A stretch of 13,156 bases of DNA from positions 1-13,156 of the forward strand of contig CAMDSS010000033.1 in assembly GCA_945907085.1 (NCBI GenBank), read 5' to 3'. Below, in pieces: positions 1-6,517 of the stretch (its first letter is position 1; every line of letters starts with the position of its first letter). The notes beneath the pieces are model-generated. The model saw only the letters and a program-made list of their open reading frames with translations, ran no database searches and was not told where the DNA came from. The DNA comes from Cyanobium sp. NIES-981 (GTDB taxonomy: Bacteria > Cyanobacteriota > Cyanobacteriia > PCC-6307 > Cyanobiaceae). The translations under genes and the position numbers were made by a program.

Positions 1-559
1 CGAGGGCTTCGTTGCCCACCTTTTTGCGCAGCTTGATCACGGCGTCAAAGATGGCTTCAGGCCGCGGCGGGCAGCCGGGCAAGTAGATGTCCACAGGAAT
101 CAGTTTGTCCACCCCGCGCACGGCGGTGGTGGAATCGGCGGAAAACATGCCGCCGGTGATGGTGCAGGCCCCCATGGCGATTACGTATTTCGGTTCGGGC
201 ATCTGTTCGTAGAGCCTCACCAAAGCGGGAGCCATTTTCATGGTGACCGTGCCTGCGGTGATCAGCAGGTCGGCTTGACGGGGACTGGAACGGGGTACCA
301 GGCCAAAGCGGTCGAAGTCGAAGCGGGAGCCGAGTAGGGCAGCAAACTCGATGAAGCAGCAGGCCGTTCCGTAGAGCAACGGCCACAGGCTGCTCAACCG
401 TGACCAGTTGTGGATGTCATCGAGGGTGGTGAGGATCACGTTCTCGGAGAGGTCCGAGGTGATGGCCGGTGCACCGACTGGGTTGCAGCTGGCGGCCCGC
501 AGATCCCTTAGGGCTTGGACGCTTGGTACTGGGCTTGGTGAGGCAGGGGTTGTGGTCAT
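1..559 (-). CDS. ndhK: NdhK, NDH-1 subunit K (partial, 3' end beyond the left edge)
   Basis: NdhK is the peripheral-arm subunit of the cyanobacterial NDH-1 complex that carries the terminal [4Fe-4S] cluster (N2), which passes electrons to plastoquinone at the thylakoid membrane. I translated 186 residues from the ATG at 559-557; the frame stays open to the window edge, so the C-terminus is missing. The cluster-ligand pattern is clear: C67-C68 in TACCFIE, C132 in MGAC and C163 in PGCPPRP, matching NuoB/PsaC-independent NDH family members. The first 35 or so residues are a variable N-terminal extension. It starts 12 nt after the ndhC stop, so the two are cotranscribed; ndhJ would be expected next, outside the window. 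The identity is very secure from the conserved motifs; the start is the first ATG after the ndhC stop. Confidence 0.95.
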   Translation of the reverse strand, partial: MTTTPASPSPVPSVQALRDLRAASCNPVGAPAITSDLSENVILTTLDDIHNWSRLSSLWPLLYGTACCFIEFAALLGSRFDFDRFGLVPRSSPRQADLLITAGTVTMKMAPALVRLYEQMPEPKYVIAMGACTITGGMFSADSTTAVRGVDKLIPVDIYLPGCPPRPEAIFDAVIKLRKKVGNEAL

Positions 560-571
560 GGCGAGGTCAGA

Positions 572-934
572 TCAGCTCCACTCGAGGGCGCCTTTACGCC
601 AGGCGTAGGCCAGGGCCACCACCAGGATGGCAATGAAAATCAAGGCTTCAATAAAGGCCAGCAAACCCAGGCGGTGGAACGCCACGGCCCAGGGATACAG
701 GAAAACGGTCTCCACGTCGAAGATCACGAAGACCAGGGCAAACATGTAGTAGCGAATATTGAATTGAATCCAGGCGCCGCCAATGGGCTCCATGCCGGAT
801 TCATAGGTGAGCTCCCGCTCGCCCTGCCGGCTTTTGGGTGCCAACAGCTTGTTGGCCACTAGCGCCAGAACGGGAACGGCTGCCGCAATCAGCAAAAAGC
901 CGACAAAGGCGTCATAGCCGGAGAGCACGAACAT
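572..934 (-). CDS. ndhC: NdhC, NDH-1 subunit 3 (NuoA family)
   Basis: NdhC is a small integral membrane subunit of NDH-1 at the junction of the membrane arm and the quinone-binding module. The 120-residue product has the family's three hydrophobic segments (about residues 7-28, 62-82 and 90-110). It also has the hallmark loop TYESGMEPIGGAW followed by IRYYMFALVFVIFDVETVFLYPW, whose acidic residues are conserved in the NuoA family. Length matches the usual 120 residues. It is the first gene of the minus-strand ndhC-ndhK unit and faces rubA across a 90-bp spacer. No strong Shine-Dalgarno sequence is seen, which is common in cyanobacteria. Identity is secure. Confidence 0.97.
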   Translation of the reverse strand: MFVLSGYDAFVGFLLIAAAVPVLALVANKLLAPKSRQGERELTYESGMEPIGGAWIQFNIRYYMFALVFVIFDVETVFLYPWAVAFHRLGLLAFIEALIFIAILVVALAYAWRKGALEWS

Positions 935-1024
935 TCAGGCCAGGCCAACCTGCTGGGCAGTCTGGCATCTGCAGCTTGCCTTGGGGCGCCGATACAGTTC
1001 GCCCATCCAACCAGGGGTATAGCG
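935..1024. promoter_or_regulatory. Divergent intergenic region between ndhC and rubA
   Basis: This 90-bp spacer separates two divergent operons and should hold at least one promoter for each; that is inferred from layout. I see no convincing pair of -35 and -10 hexamers. TATA-like bases at 1018-1023 lie too close to the rubA start for a normal leader. Read on the minus strand, a TATACC-like hexamer there could be a -10 for ndhC with a leader of about 80 nt. AGGGG at 1013-1017, 7 nt before the rubA ATG, is a plausible ribosome binding site. Confidence 0.4.
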
Positions 1025-1495
1025 ATGAGTGACGCCGAGGCCCAAGCCGCTTCAGACCCCTCGCCAGAACCCGCTCAGGAACCTGCTCCGGAACAAGTTC
1101 TAGAGCTGGCGCCAGAAGCAGCCCCTGGGGCCACCACCGAATCCAGCACTGAATCAAGCAGCGAATCTCCCGAAGATGATCCTGCAGACCACCGCTTTGA
1201 GTGCCTGAGCTGCGGCTTTGTTTACGACCCGGAAGAAGGGATTAAAAAGCTGAAGATTGATGCCGGCATCCCTTTCCTTGAGCTCGATCCAGCCAGTTTT
1301 CGCTGCCCGGTTTGTCGCAGCAAAATGGGCGCCTTCAAGGACATTGGCCCCCGCAACAAGCCCAGCGGCTTTGAGGAGAACCTTAATTTCGGCCTTGGTG
1401 TGAACCGCCTCACCCCTGGGCAGAAGAATGTCTTGATCTTTGGTGGCTTCGCCTTGGCCGTCGCCTTCTTCCTTTCGTTGTACTCCCTGCGCTAA
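1025..1495 (+). CDS. rubA: RubA, membrane-anchored rubredoxin for photosystem I assembly
   Basis: RubA is a thylakoid-bound rubredoxin needed in cyanobacteria for assembly of the photosystem I iron-sulfur core (FX stage). The 156-residue product has the single-iron site C60-x-x-C63-G and C94-P-x-C97, with the usual Y/D residues after the first pair. A C-terminal hydrophobic anchor spans about residues 135-153. The first 57 residues are an acidic, Pro/Glu/Ser-rich low-complexity extension that looks disordered and makes the protein longer than the roughly 115-135 residues I recall for relatives. An AGGGG ribosome-binding-like sequence precedes the ATG by 7 nt. The stop overlaps the ycf48 start (TAATG), and rubA-ycf48-psbEFLJ is the conserved gene order in cyanobacteria. 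Identity is secure; a later start is possible, but none is favoured. Confidence 0.94.
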   Translation: MSDAEAQAASDPSPEPAQEPAPEQVLELAPEAAPGATTESSTESSSESPEDDPADHRFECLSCGFVYDPEEGIKKLKIDAGIPFLELDPASFRCPVCRSKMGAFKDIGPRNKPSGFEENLNFGLGVNRLTPGQKNVLIFGGFALAVAFFLSLYSLR

Positions 1496-2490
1496 TGACT
1501 GCCGTTCTTCGCCAGCTGCTCAGCCTTGTCATGGTGATCGGCCTGGGCTTGGGCCTGGGTGGTTGTGTGACCACGGGCCTGCCCGCCGCTTCGGCCAGTC
1601 CGTGGCAACAGGTGCCCATCGCCACCAAGGCCAATCCCTTGGACGTGGCCTTCACCGATGCCAACCATGGCTTTCTGGTGGGCAGTAACCGCCTCATCCT
1701 CGAAACCAACGATGGGGGCAGCAGTTGGGAAGAACGGGCCCTGGATCTGCCCGAAGAGGAAAACTTCCGCCTGCTCAGCATTGATTTCCAGGGTGATGAG
1801 GGCTGGATTGCCGGCCAGCCTGGTCTGCTCCTGCACAGCACCGATGGCGGCCAGAACTGGAGCCGCCTGTTTCTCGACACCAAGCTTCCCGGTGAGCCCT
1901 ACCTGATTACGGCCCTTGGCCCCAACCAGGCCGAGCTCGCCACCAACGTGGGCGCGATTTACAACAGCCGCGATGGCGGCAACAGCTGGCAGGCGGAGGT
2001 GGAAGACGCGGCTGGGGCCGTGCGTGATCTGCGCCGAGGTGCCCATGGCCAGTACGTGAGTGTGAGTGGTCTGGGCAATTTCTTTGCCACCTGGACGCCC
2101 GGTGAGGCCGCTTGGACGCCCCACCAGCGCATGAGCAGCCAACGGTTGCAATCGATGGGCTTCCAGCCCGATGGATCGCTTTGGATGCTGGCCCGCGGCG
2201 CCCAGTTGCGCTTCAACGCCGATCCCAGTGATGTGGATACCTGGGGCAAGGCCGTTGTGCCCATTACCAATGGCTTTGGCTATCTGGATATGGCCTGGGA
2301 TCCCCAGGGCGCCATCTGGACCGGTGGCGGCAGCGGCACCCTGCTAGTCAGCACCGATAACGGCAAAACCTGGCAAAAGGATCCCGTGGGAGCCCAACAA
2401 CCCACCAATTTCACCCGCATCCTGTTCAGTGCCGATGGCAAGGGATTTGTGCTCGGTGAGCGGGGATCCCTGCTGCGCTGGGTGGGCTAG
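1495..2490 (+). CDS. ycf48: Ycf48 (HCF136-like), photosystem II assembly lipoprotein
   Basis: Ycf48 is a lumenal assembly factor that binds newly made D1 and promotes formation of the photosystem II reaction-centre complex; it also acts in repair. The 331-residue product begins with a hydrophobic signal peptide ending in a lipobox (LGGC, Cys24), so it is a predicted lipoprotein on the lumenal face of the membrane. The mature part is a seven-bladed propeller family member. Asp-box repeats are visible at about 72-78 (NDGGSSW), 117-122, 160-165 and 288-293 (DNGKTW). The Arg-containing segment around residues 177-191 (LRRGAHGQYVSVSG) corresponds to the conserved basic patch region. The ATG shares one base with the rubA stop, suggesting coupled translation. 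Length and motifs are normal for the family. Confidence 0.96.
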   Translation: MTAVLRQLLSLVMVIGLGLGLGGCVTTGLPAASASPWQQVPIATKANPLDVAFTDANHGFLVGSNRLILETNDGGSSWEERALDLPEEENFRLLSIDFQGDEGWIAGQPGLLLHSTDGGQNWSRLFLDTKLPGEPYLITALGPNQAELATNVGAIYNSRDGGNSWQAEVEDAAGAVRDLRRGAHGQYVSVSGLGNFFATWTPGEAAWTPHQRMSSQRLQSMGFQPDGSLWMLARGAQLRFNADPSDVDTWGKAVVPITNGFGYLDMAWDPQGAIWTGGGSGTLLVSTDNGKTWQKDPVGAQQPTNFTRILFSADGKGFVLGERGSLLRWVG

Positions 2491-2618
2491 GGAGCCCGAT
2501 CCCCCGGCCCCGGGCGTTCGCTGCGCACCCTCCCGCCAACTTCTGTAACCAAGCTCCCGGCTGGCTCCCGCCAGCCTGGCTTCGACCCCTAAACTTTCAA
2601 AGCTGAACGCTTGTCGCT
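2491..2618 (+). promoter_or_regulatory. ycf48-psbE spacer with a hairpin; possible psbEFLJ promoter
   Basis: The 128-bp gap is GC-rich at its left and ends in a more AT-rich stretch before psbE. A perfect 7-bp stem with a TCCC loop lies at 2559-2576 (GGCTGGC/GCCAGCC). It has no following T-run, so it is a poor intrinsic terminator, but it could be an RNA structure or attenuator. TAAACT at 2590-2595 resembles a -10 element, but no good -35 sits 16-18 bp upstream. psbEFLJ is strongly expressed in cyanobacteria, so a promoter here is likely from knowledge of the operon, but I cannot place it. Confidence 0.35.
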
Positions 2619-2867
2619 ATGGCTGCCGGCTCAACAGGAGAACGCCCGTTCTTCGAGATCATTACGAGCATCCGTTACTGGGTCATCCATGCGGTGACCC
2701 TGCCCGCCATCTTTTTGGCCGGCTTCATGTTCGTGTCTACGGGCCTGGCGTATGACGCCTTTGGAACCCCTCGCCCTGACGCCTACTTCCAGGCCCAGGA
2801 AAGCAAGGCTCCTGTGGTGAGCCAGCGCTATGAAGCCAAGGAATCGCTCGACTCGCGTCTGAAATAA
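2619..2867 (+). CDS. psbE: PsbE, cytochrome b559 alpha subunit
   Basis: PsbE supplies one of the two axial histidines for the heme of cytochrome b559 in the photosystem II core, where it is essential for assembly and for protection against photodamage. The product has 82 residues, a normal length. The N-terminal stromal part (GERPFFEIITSIRYWVIH) leads into one transmembrane helix. His24 is the heme ligand, and the lumenal tail holds the conserved TPRPDAYF stretch. It is first of four tightly spaced genes; psbF starts 3 nt after its stop. No clear ribosome binding site is seen before the ATG. Confidence 0.98.
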   Translation: MAAGSTGERPFFEIITSIRYWVIHAVTLPAIFLAGFMFVSTGLAYDAFGTPRPDAYFQAQESKAPVVSQRYEAKESLDSRLK

Positions 2868-2870
2868 GCC

Positions 2871-3008
2871 ATGACCCAAGCACCCATCTCCACGACCCCG
2901 CGCAATTACCCGATCTTTACGGTGCGCTGGTTGTCGATTCATGCCCTCGGCGTTCCCACGGTGTTCTTCCTGGGCGCCCTGGCCGCCATGCAGTTCGTTC
3001 GCCGCTGA
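2871..3008 (+). CDS. psbF: PsbF, cytochrome b559 beta subunit
   Basis: This gene is short and was read by direct translation from the ATG at 2871. It gives 45 residues, starting MTQAPISTTPRNYPIFTVRW and ending in QFVRR before TGA at 3006-3008. The VRWLSIHALGVPTVFFLGA segment is the family signature. His24 is the second axial ligand of the cytochrome b559 heme, at the same numerical position as His24 of PsbE here. One transmembrane helix. It lies 3 nt after psbE and 4 nt before psbL. Length is normal for the family (about 39-45) and the identity is secure. Confidence 0.97.
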   Translation: MTQAPISTTPRNYPIFTVRWLSIHALGVPTVFFLGALAAMQFVRR

Positions 3009-3012
3009 GGCC

Positions 3013-3132
3013 ATGCAACGCAACCCCAACCCCAACAACTTGCCTGTCGAGCTCAACCGCACCAGCCTTTACCTGGGCCTGCTGTTTGTCTTCGTCATTG
3101 GCATCCTGTTCTCCAGCTACTTCTTCAACTGA
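3013..3132 (+). CDS. psbL: PsbL, photosystem II small subunit
   Basis: PsbL is a single-helix subunit at the photosystem II dimer interface, near the QA site, which it helps stabilise. The 39-residue product (MQRNPNPNNLPVELNRTSLY followed by the helix, ending SSYFFN) has the standard family length and the conserved PVELNRTSLY-GLLF-VLFSSYFFN pattern. The start chosen is the ATG at 3013, four bases after the psbF stop. A longer in-frame opening reaches back into psbF from 2941, but it would overlap psbF and add residues absent from the family. Confidence 0.97.
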   Translation: MQRNPNPNNLPVELNRTSLYLGLLFVFVIGILFSSYFFN

Positions 3133-3147
3133 TCAGGAGCGCATCCA

Positions 3148-3348
3148 ATGAGCGGCAAGAAATCTTCCCTGCCTGACGGCCGGATCCCCGATCGCCTCCC
3201 CGATGGGCGACCCGCAGTGGCCTGGCGCTCTCGCTGGACCGAGGGTGTCCTCCCCCTGTGGCTCGTGGCCACAGCCGGCGGCATGGCAGTGATTTTTGTG
3301 GTGGGTCTGTTCTTTTACGGCTCCTATGTGGGCGTCGGTTCCGCCTAA
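3148..3348 (+). CDS. psbJ: PsbJ, photosystem II small subunit (long picocyanobacterial form)
   Basis: PsbJ is a one-helix photosystem II subunit next to cytochrome b559 that affects electron flow from QA and plastoquinone exchange. The conserved family core is at the C-terminus: PLWLVATAGGMAVIFVVGLFFYGSYVGVGS. The product is 66 residues, against about 39-40 in most cyanobacteria and plastids. The extra N-terminal part (DGRIPDRLPDGRPAVAWRSRW) is, as I recall, typical of the Synechococcus/Prochlorococcus/Cyanobium clade, so it also serves as a lineage marker. An AGGAG ribosome binding site at 3135-3139 lies 8 nt before the ATG and fixes the start, which makes the long form credible. It is last in psbEFLJ and is followed by a terminator-like hairpin. 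Confidence 0.96.
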   Translation: MSGKKSSLPDGRIPDRLPDGRPAVAWRSRWTEGVLPLWLVATAGGMAVIFVVGLFFYGSYVGVGSA

Positions 3349-3379
3349 TAACTGGTTTTCTAGCCCCTTAGGCCATCCA

Positions 3380-3421
3380 AATCCCCTGGCGGGCTGCCCT
3401 TGCAGAACCCTCCGGGGGATT
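3380..3421 (+). terminator. Nested hairpin terminator after psbJ
   Basis: AATCCCC at 3380-3386 pairs perfectly with GGGGATT at 3415-3421. The stem continues inward as TGGCGGG (3387-3393) against CCCTCCG (3408-3414), with one G-T wobble and one mismatch. Inside the loop, CTGC (3394-3397) and GCAG (3402-3405) form a further small stem. The total is about a 14-bp stem with a nested tip. The sequence after it (GTTGTATCT) is only moderately T-rich. It sits 31 nt past the psbJ stop and 57 nt before the next gene, where an operon end is expected. Confidence 0.65.
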
Positions 3422-3478
3422 GTTGTATCTGGCCCAGACACCCTCTGAGACACACCCTTGAGACACCGGTAAAACCCT

Positions 3479-4147
3479 TTGGCCCAAAAGCGGACGTTGC
3501 TCAACAACAGGGCCCTGACCTGGCTCGTGGGCTCCCTGCTCAATGCCTATGGCCAGCTGTTCCTGATCACCTCCCGCCTGCGCATCGAGGCCGATCCCGA
3601 GGTGGAGCGCCTGGTGCGAGAGCAGCGGGTTCCGGTGATCTATGCCCTGTGGCACAGCCATGTGTTTTTTGTGCCGCTGTTTCGCACCTACGAACGGCGG
3701 GCGGTTTCGGTGTTGTTGAGCGCCCACCGCGATGCCCAGATTGTTGGCGTGGCGGCCCGTCTGCGGGGCATTCGCCTGGTGTTTGGCTCCTCAACCCGCG
3801 GAGGAGCCAAGGCCTACCTCCAGCTGATGTCGGTCTTGCGAGGTGGGCAGTCGGTGGTGATGACCCCCGATGGGCCGAAAGGGCCCGCAGAGCGGGTCAA
3901 AAGTGGGGTGATCCGTTTGGCCCAGCAATCGGACTGCGCGATTGTGCCCGTGGCCCTGGGCTCCTCGCGGCTCCATCGCTTGAAGTCGTGGGATCGGAGT
4001 CTGCTGCCCCTGCCCTTTTCCAAGGCGGTGTTTCTGCTGGGAGCGCCGCTCTACTGCCCCGCCGAGGCGCCCCTTGAACCCCTGCAGCAGCAGGTTGAGG
4101 CCGCGATTCAAGCCACGGTGGCTCTGGCTGTCCAACGGGTGACCTGA
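3479..4147 (+). CDS. DUF374 family lysophospholipid-like acyltransferase, possible lipid A late acyltransferase (LpxJ-like)
   Basis: The 222-residue product resembles the DUF374 acyltransferase family. Visible motifs are WHSH at 58-61 (the likely catalytic His-containing box, usually WHGR or similar), SAHRD at 81-85, GSSTRGG at 103-109 and the hallmark TPDGPKGP at 129-136, followed by KSGVIRLAQQS. As I recall, a DUF374-like enzyme of Epsilonproteobacteria (LpxJ) adds a secondary acyl chain to lipid A. Here the gene lies 2 nt before waaA and heads a lipid A cluster with no LpxL or LpxM gene, so the same role is a reasonable inference; glycerolipid acylation is the alternative. The start is TTG at 3479: an in-frame TAA at 3470-3472 excludes anything much longer. 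No ribosome binding site is evident, so a slightly later TTG (3494) or GTG remains possible. Confidence 0.85.
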   Translation: MAQKRTLLNNRALTWLVGSLLNAYGQLFLITSRLRIEADPEVERLVREQRVPVIYALWHSHVFFVPLFRTYERRAVSVLLSAHRDAQIVGVAARLRGIRLVFGSSTRGGAKAYLQLMSVLRGGQSVVMTPDGPKGPAERVKSGVIRLAQQSDCAIVPVALGSSRLHRLKSWDRSLLPLPFSKAVFLLGAPLYCPAEAPLEPLQQQVEAAIQATVALAVQRVT

Positions 4148-4149
4148 CC

Positions 4150-5523
4150 ATGCTTCTGCTGCTCTATCGCCTGCTGTGGCTTCTGCTCACCCCCGTGGCC
4201 CTGCTGCTGTTGCTCTGGCGCTTGCTGCAGGGCAAGGAAGATCCCTCCCGGATCCAGGAGCGCCTGGGCTGGCCCACAAGCCCACGGCCCCCGGGCCCTT
4301 TGTTGTGGTTCCACGCCGCCAGCGTGGGCGAGCTCAACAGTTTGCTGCCCGTTTTCGCTGCTCTCCAGGAGCTGGGTGGTGGGATTCCGGTGTTGCTCAC
4401 CACGGTGACCCGCAGTTCGGCTCGCCTGGCGCCAGCGGTCTTGCCCCCTGGGGTGATCCACCAATACGTGCCGATCGACCATTGGCTCTGTTGGCTGCCG
4501 TTTCGGCTGCATTGGCGACCAAGTTTGGGGGTTTTAGCGGAAGCTGAGTTGTGGCCGGAGATCGTCCATGCCATGCCGCGGCTGCAGCTGATCAATGCCC
4601 GCATGAGTGCGGGCTCCTTTCGCAACCATCAACGGCTGGGCTGGTTCGCCGCTTGGGTGATTGGCCGTTGTGAGCGCTGCTTTGCCCAATCCGAGCAGGA
4701 TGCTGAGCGCTTTCGCCGGCTCGGGGCCCGGGCCGTGGTGGCGGCTGGCTCCACCAAGCGGGATGCGGCCCCCCTGGCGGTGAGCCGCCCCATCGTGGAG
4801 CGGTTGGGCCAGGTTTTTGGGTGGCGGCCCGTGGTGCTCCTGGCCAGCAGCCATGCGGGTGAAGAGCAGCAGTGGATCGATGCCTGGCTGGCTGCTTCGC
4901 AAGGGCGCCAGGGGCCAGGCGAGATTGGGTTGTTGATCGCTCCGCGCCACCCCCAGCGTTCGGCCCAGGTGTTGGAGCTGGCCCGGGCGGCCTTCTCCCG
5001 CCAGAAAGCGAACCCGCCCCCTAGGGCAGCGCTATGGACTGAGCTTGCGGCCATCGAGCTTGCGGCCAGCGACCAGCGGGTCTACTGCGACCTGGTGGTG
5101 GCCGATTGCATCGGCGCGATGGGCTCTTGGATTGGCGCTGCCTCGGTGGTGGTGATGGGGGGGAGTTTTTATCCCAATGGCCGACCCCATGGGGGCCAAA
5201 ATCCCCTAGAGCCGGCGGCTTTGGCAAAGCCGGTGGTCTGCGGCCCCGACATGGCCAACTTCTCCGATGTCACCGCAGCCCTGGCTGAAGAGGGTGTCTT
5301 GCACCAATACCCCACGGCCAGCCAAGCCTTCGATGGGGTGCTGGGCTTGCTTGAAACCCAGAGGAACACCCAGAGGCAAGGCCCTAATGAAGGACCACCG
5401 ATGGGTGTCCCAGCTGGTGTAGTCCTGCATGGGCCCTCCCGCCAGATCGCCACGGGGCTGATCGAGGCCCTCGCCGCTGGGTCGCATCCCCCGGCGCAGC
5501 CCCTGGAGCCTTCGGATCGTTAG
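4150..5523 (+). CDS. waaA: WaaA/KdtA-type 3-deoxy-D-manno-octulosonic acid (Kdo) transferase
   Basis: WaaA transfers Kdo from CMP-Kdo to lipid IVA at the cytoplasmic face of the inner membrane (glycosyltransferase family 30). The 457-residue product has an N-terminal membrane anchor (about residues 1-27), the acceptor-side ERLG motif (37-40) and HAASVGE with the catalytic-type Glu61 (Glu60 in E. coli). It also has EAELWPE at 131-137 (usually ETELWPN), GSTKRD at 200-205, PRHPQR at 265-270, and the donor-binding segment GGQNPLEPA at 348-356 with GPDMANFSDV after it. All domains are present, so it looks functional. Residues 404-430 form an unusual Gln/Gly/Pro-rich insert near the C-terminus. It follows the acyltransferase by 2 nt and precedes lpxK by 4 nt. 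A transferase adding a different sugar cannot be excluded, since Kdo has not been found in the marine Synechococcus LPS studied. Confidence 0.9.
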   Translation: MLLLLYRLLWLLLTPVALLLLLWRLLQGKEDPSRIQERLGWPTSPRPPGPLLWFHAASVGELNSLLPVFAALQELGGGIPVLLTTVTRSSARLAPAVLPPGVIHQYVPIDHWLCWLPFRLHWRPSLGVLAEAELWPEIVHAMPRLQLINARMSAGSFRNHQRLGWFAAWVIGRCERCFAQSEQDAERFRRLGARAVVAAGSTKRDAAPLAVSRPIVERLGQVFGWRPVVLLASSHAGEEQQWIDAWLAASQGRQGPGEIGLLIAPRHPQRSAQVLELARAAFSRQKANPPPRAALWTELAAIELAASDQRVYCDLVVADCIGAMGSWIGAASVVVMGGSFYPNGRPHGGQNPLEPAALAKPVVCGPDMANFSDVTAALAEEGVLHQYPTASQAFDGVLGLLETQRNTQRQGPNEGPPMGVPAGVVLHGPSRQIATGLIEALAAGSHPPAQPLEPSDR

Positions 5524-5527
5524 CGCC

Positions 5528-6517
5528 ATGCCCCGCAACGCCCCCAGTTTTTGGTATCAGCCCAGGCCTAGCGGCCTGGCCAGGCTGCTGTTGCCCTTGT
5601 CTTGGCTCTATGGGGTCGGGGTTTGGTTGCACCGATCGACGACGTGGCCGTTGCAGTTGCCGGTCCCAGTCATCTCCATCGGCAACATCACCCTGGGGGG
5701 AACGGGTAAAACCCCTGTGGTGATTTGCTTGGCCCGGGCCTTGCAGCAGCGGGGCTACGTCGTGGCTGTGCTGTTGCGGGGCTATGGCACCAAGCGGCGC
5801 GAACCCGTGCTGGTGACTCCATCGGCGAGCTATGCCGAGGTAGGAGATGAGGCGCTGGAGTACTCCCACCAGCTCGAGCAGGTGCAGATTTGGGTTGGGT
5901 CCAATCGGCGCCTGGGTGCCCGCCGGGCGATTGATCAGGGCGCCACGCTTCTCTTGCTCGACGATGGCCTGCAGCATTGGCCGCTGGCGAGGGATCTGGA
6001 TGTCACGCTGCTGGATGCCCAGCACGGGCTTGGTAATGGTCAGGTGTTTCCTGCCGGACCGTTGCGGGAGCCGGCCAGCCACCTGGGCAGGGCCGATCTG
6101 CTGGTGGTGACGGGCACGGGCGCGGGGGGAGAAACCCAGCTGCCTTGGCCCAGCCAGAAGCCCCGGTGCAGTGTGCACTTTCGGCTCGATGTACCCCACG
6201 GTTTGCAGGGGAGGCCGTTGGTTGCCTTCTGCGGTATCGGCTTGCCCCAGAAGTTTTTCCAAGCCCTGAGCGGCCGAGGCCTGCGGGTGATCGCCCAGGA
6301 AAGCTTCCCGGACCACCATCCCTATGCTGAGGCCGAGTTGGAACACCTCGTGGCCGTGGCCCAAGCCCAAGGTGCTGTCCTCGTCACCACCAGCAAGGAT
6401 GCCAATCGCCTGCCATTGCAGTATCGAAGCAAGGTTGTCCCGATCCCTTTGAGCATCGATCCCGTGGCCCTCGACCCCTTAGTCGAGCAGATGCTTGGCT
6501 TGATTGGTCATGCTTGA
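5528..6517 (+). CDS. lpxK: LpxK, tetraacyldisaccharide 4'-kinase
   Basis: LpxK uses ATP to phosphorylate the 4' position of the tetraacylated glucosamine disaccharide, giving lipid IVA. It is a membrane-associated P-loop kinase at the cytoplasmic side. The 329-residue product (usual range about 310-350) has the Walker A segment GNITLGGTGKTP at residues 52-63, the RGYG motif after it, VGDE with Asp107 and LLDDGLQH with Asp145-Asp146. The aspartates match the conserved catalytic and metal-binding positions of the family. Further conserved stretches are FPAGPLREP, FCGIG and FPDHHPY. The N-terminal 45 residues form the membrane-binding region (LLLPLSWLYGVGVWLH). The last eight bases overlap lpxB. 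Identity is strong. Confidence 0.93.
   Translation: MPRNAPSFWYQPRPSGLARLLLPLSWLYGVGVWLHRSTTWPLQLPVPVISIGNITLGGTGKTPVVICLARALQQRGYVVAVLLRGYGTKRREPVLVTPSASYAEVGDEALEYSHQLEQVQIWVGSNRRLGARRAIDQGATLLLLDDGLQHWPLARDLDVTLLDAQHGLGNGQVFPAGPLREPASHLGRADLLVVTGTGAGGETQLPWPSQKPRCSVHFRLDVPHGLQGRPLVAFCGIGLPQKFFQALSGRGLRVIAQESFPDHHPYAEAELEHLVAVAQAQGAVLVTTSKDANRLPLQYRSKVVPIPLSIDPVALDPLVEQMLGLIGHA

Noticed and set aside
1492..2151. 219-codon minus-strand frame opposite ycf48
   Set aside because: It is antisense to ycf48, whose signal peptide and Asp-box repeats are well conserved; no family resemblance.
2559..2576. Hairpin after ycf48 as an intrinsic terminator
   Set aside because: The stem is perfect but only 7 bp and no T-run follows; kept only as a structure within the spacer.
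3400..4077. 225-codon plus-strand frame overlapping the DUF374 acyltransferase
   Set aside because: The other frame carries the acyltransferase motifs; this one begins in the terminator hairpin and has low-complexity composition.
5384..6370. 328-codon open frame on the minus strand opposite waaA and lpxK
   Set aside because: It lies fully antisense to lpxK, which has clear catalytic motifs; the translation resembles no family I know and is a product of high-GC codon bias.
6504..6509. TTG start for lpxB
   Set aside because: It adds only two residues; the ATG at 6510 is the stronger codon and gives a normal LpxB N-terminus.
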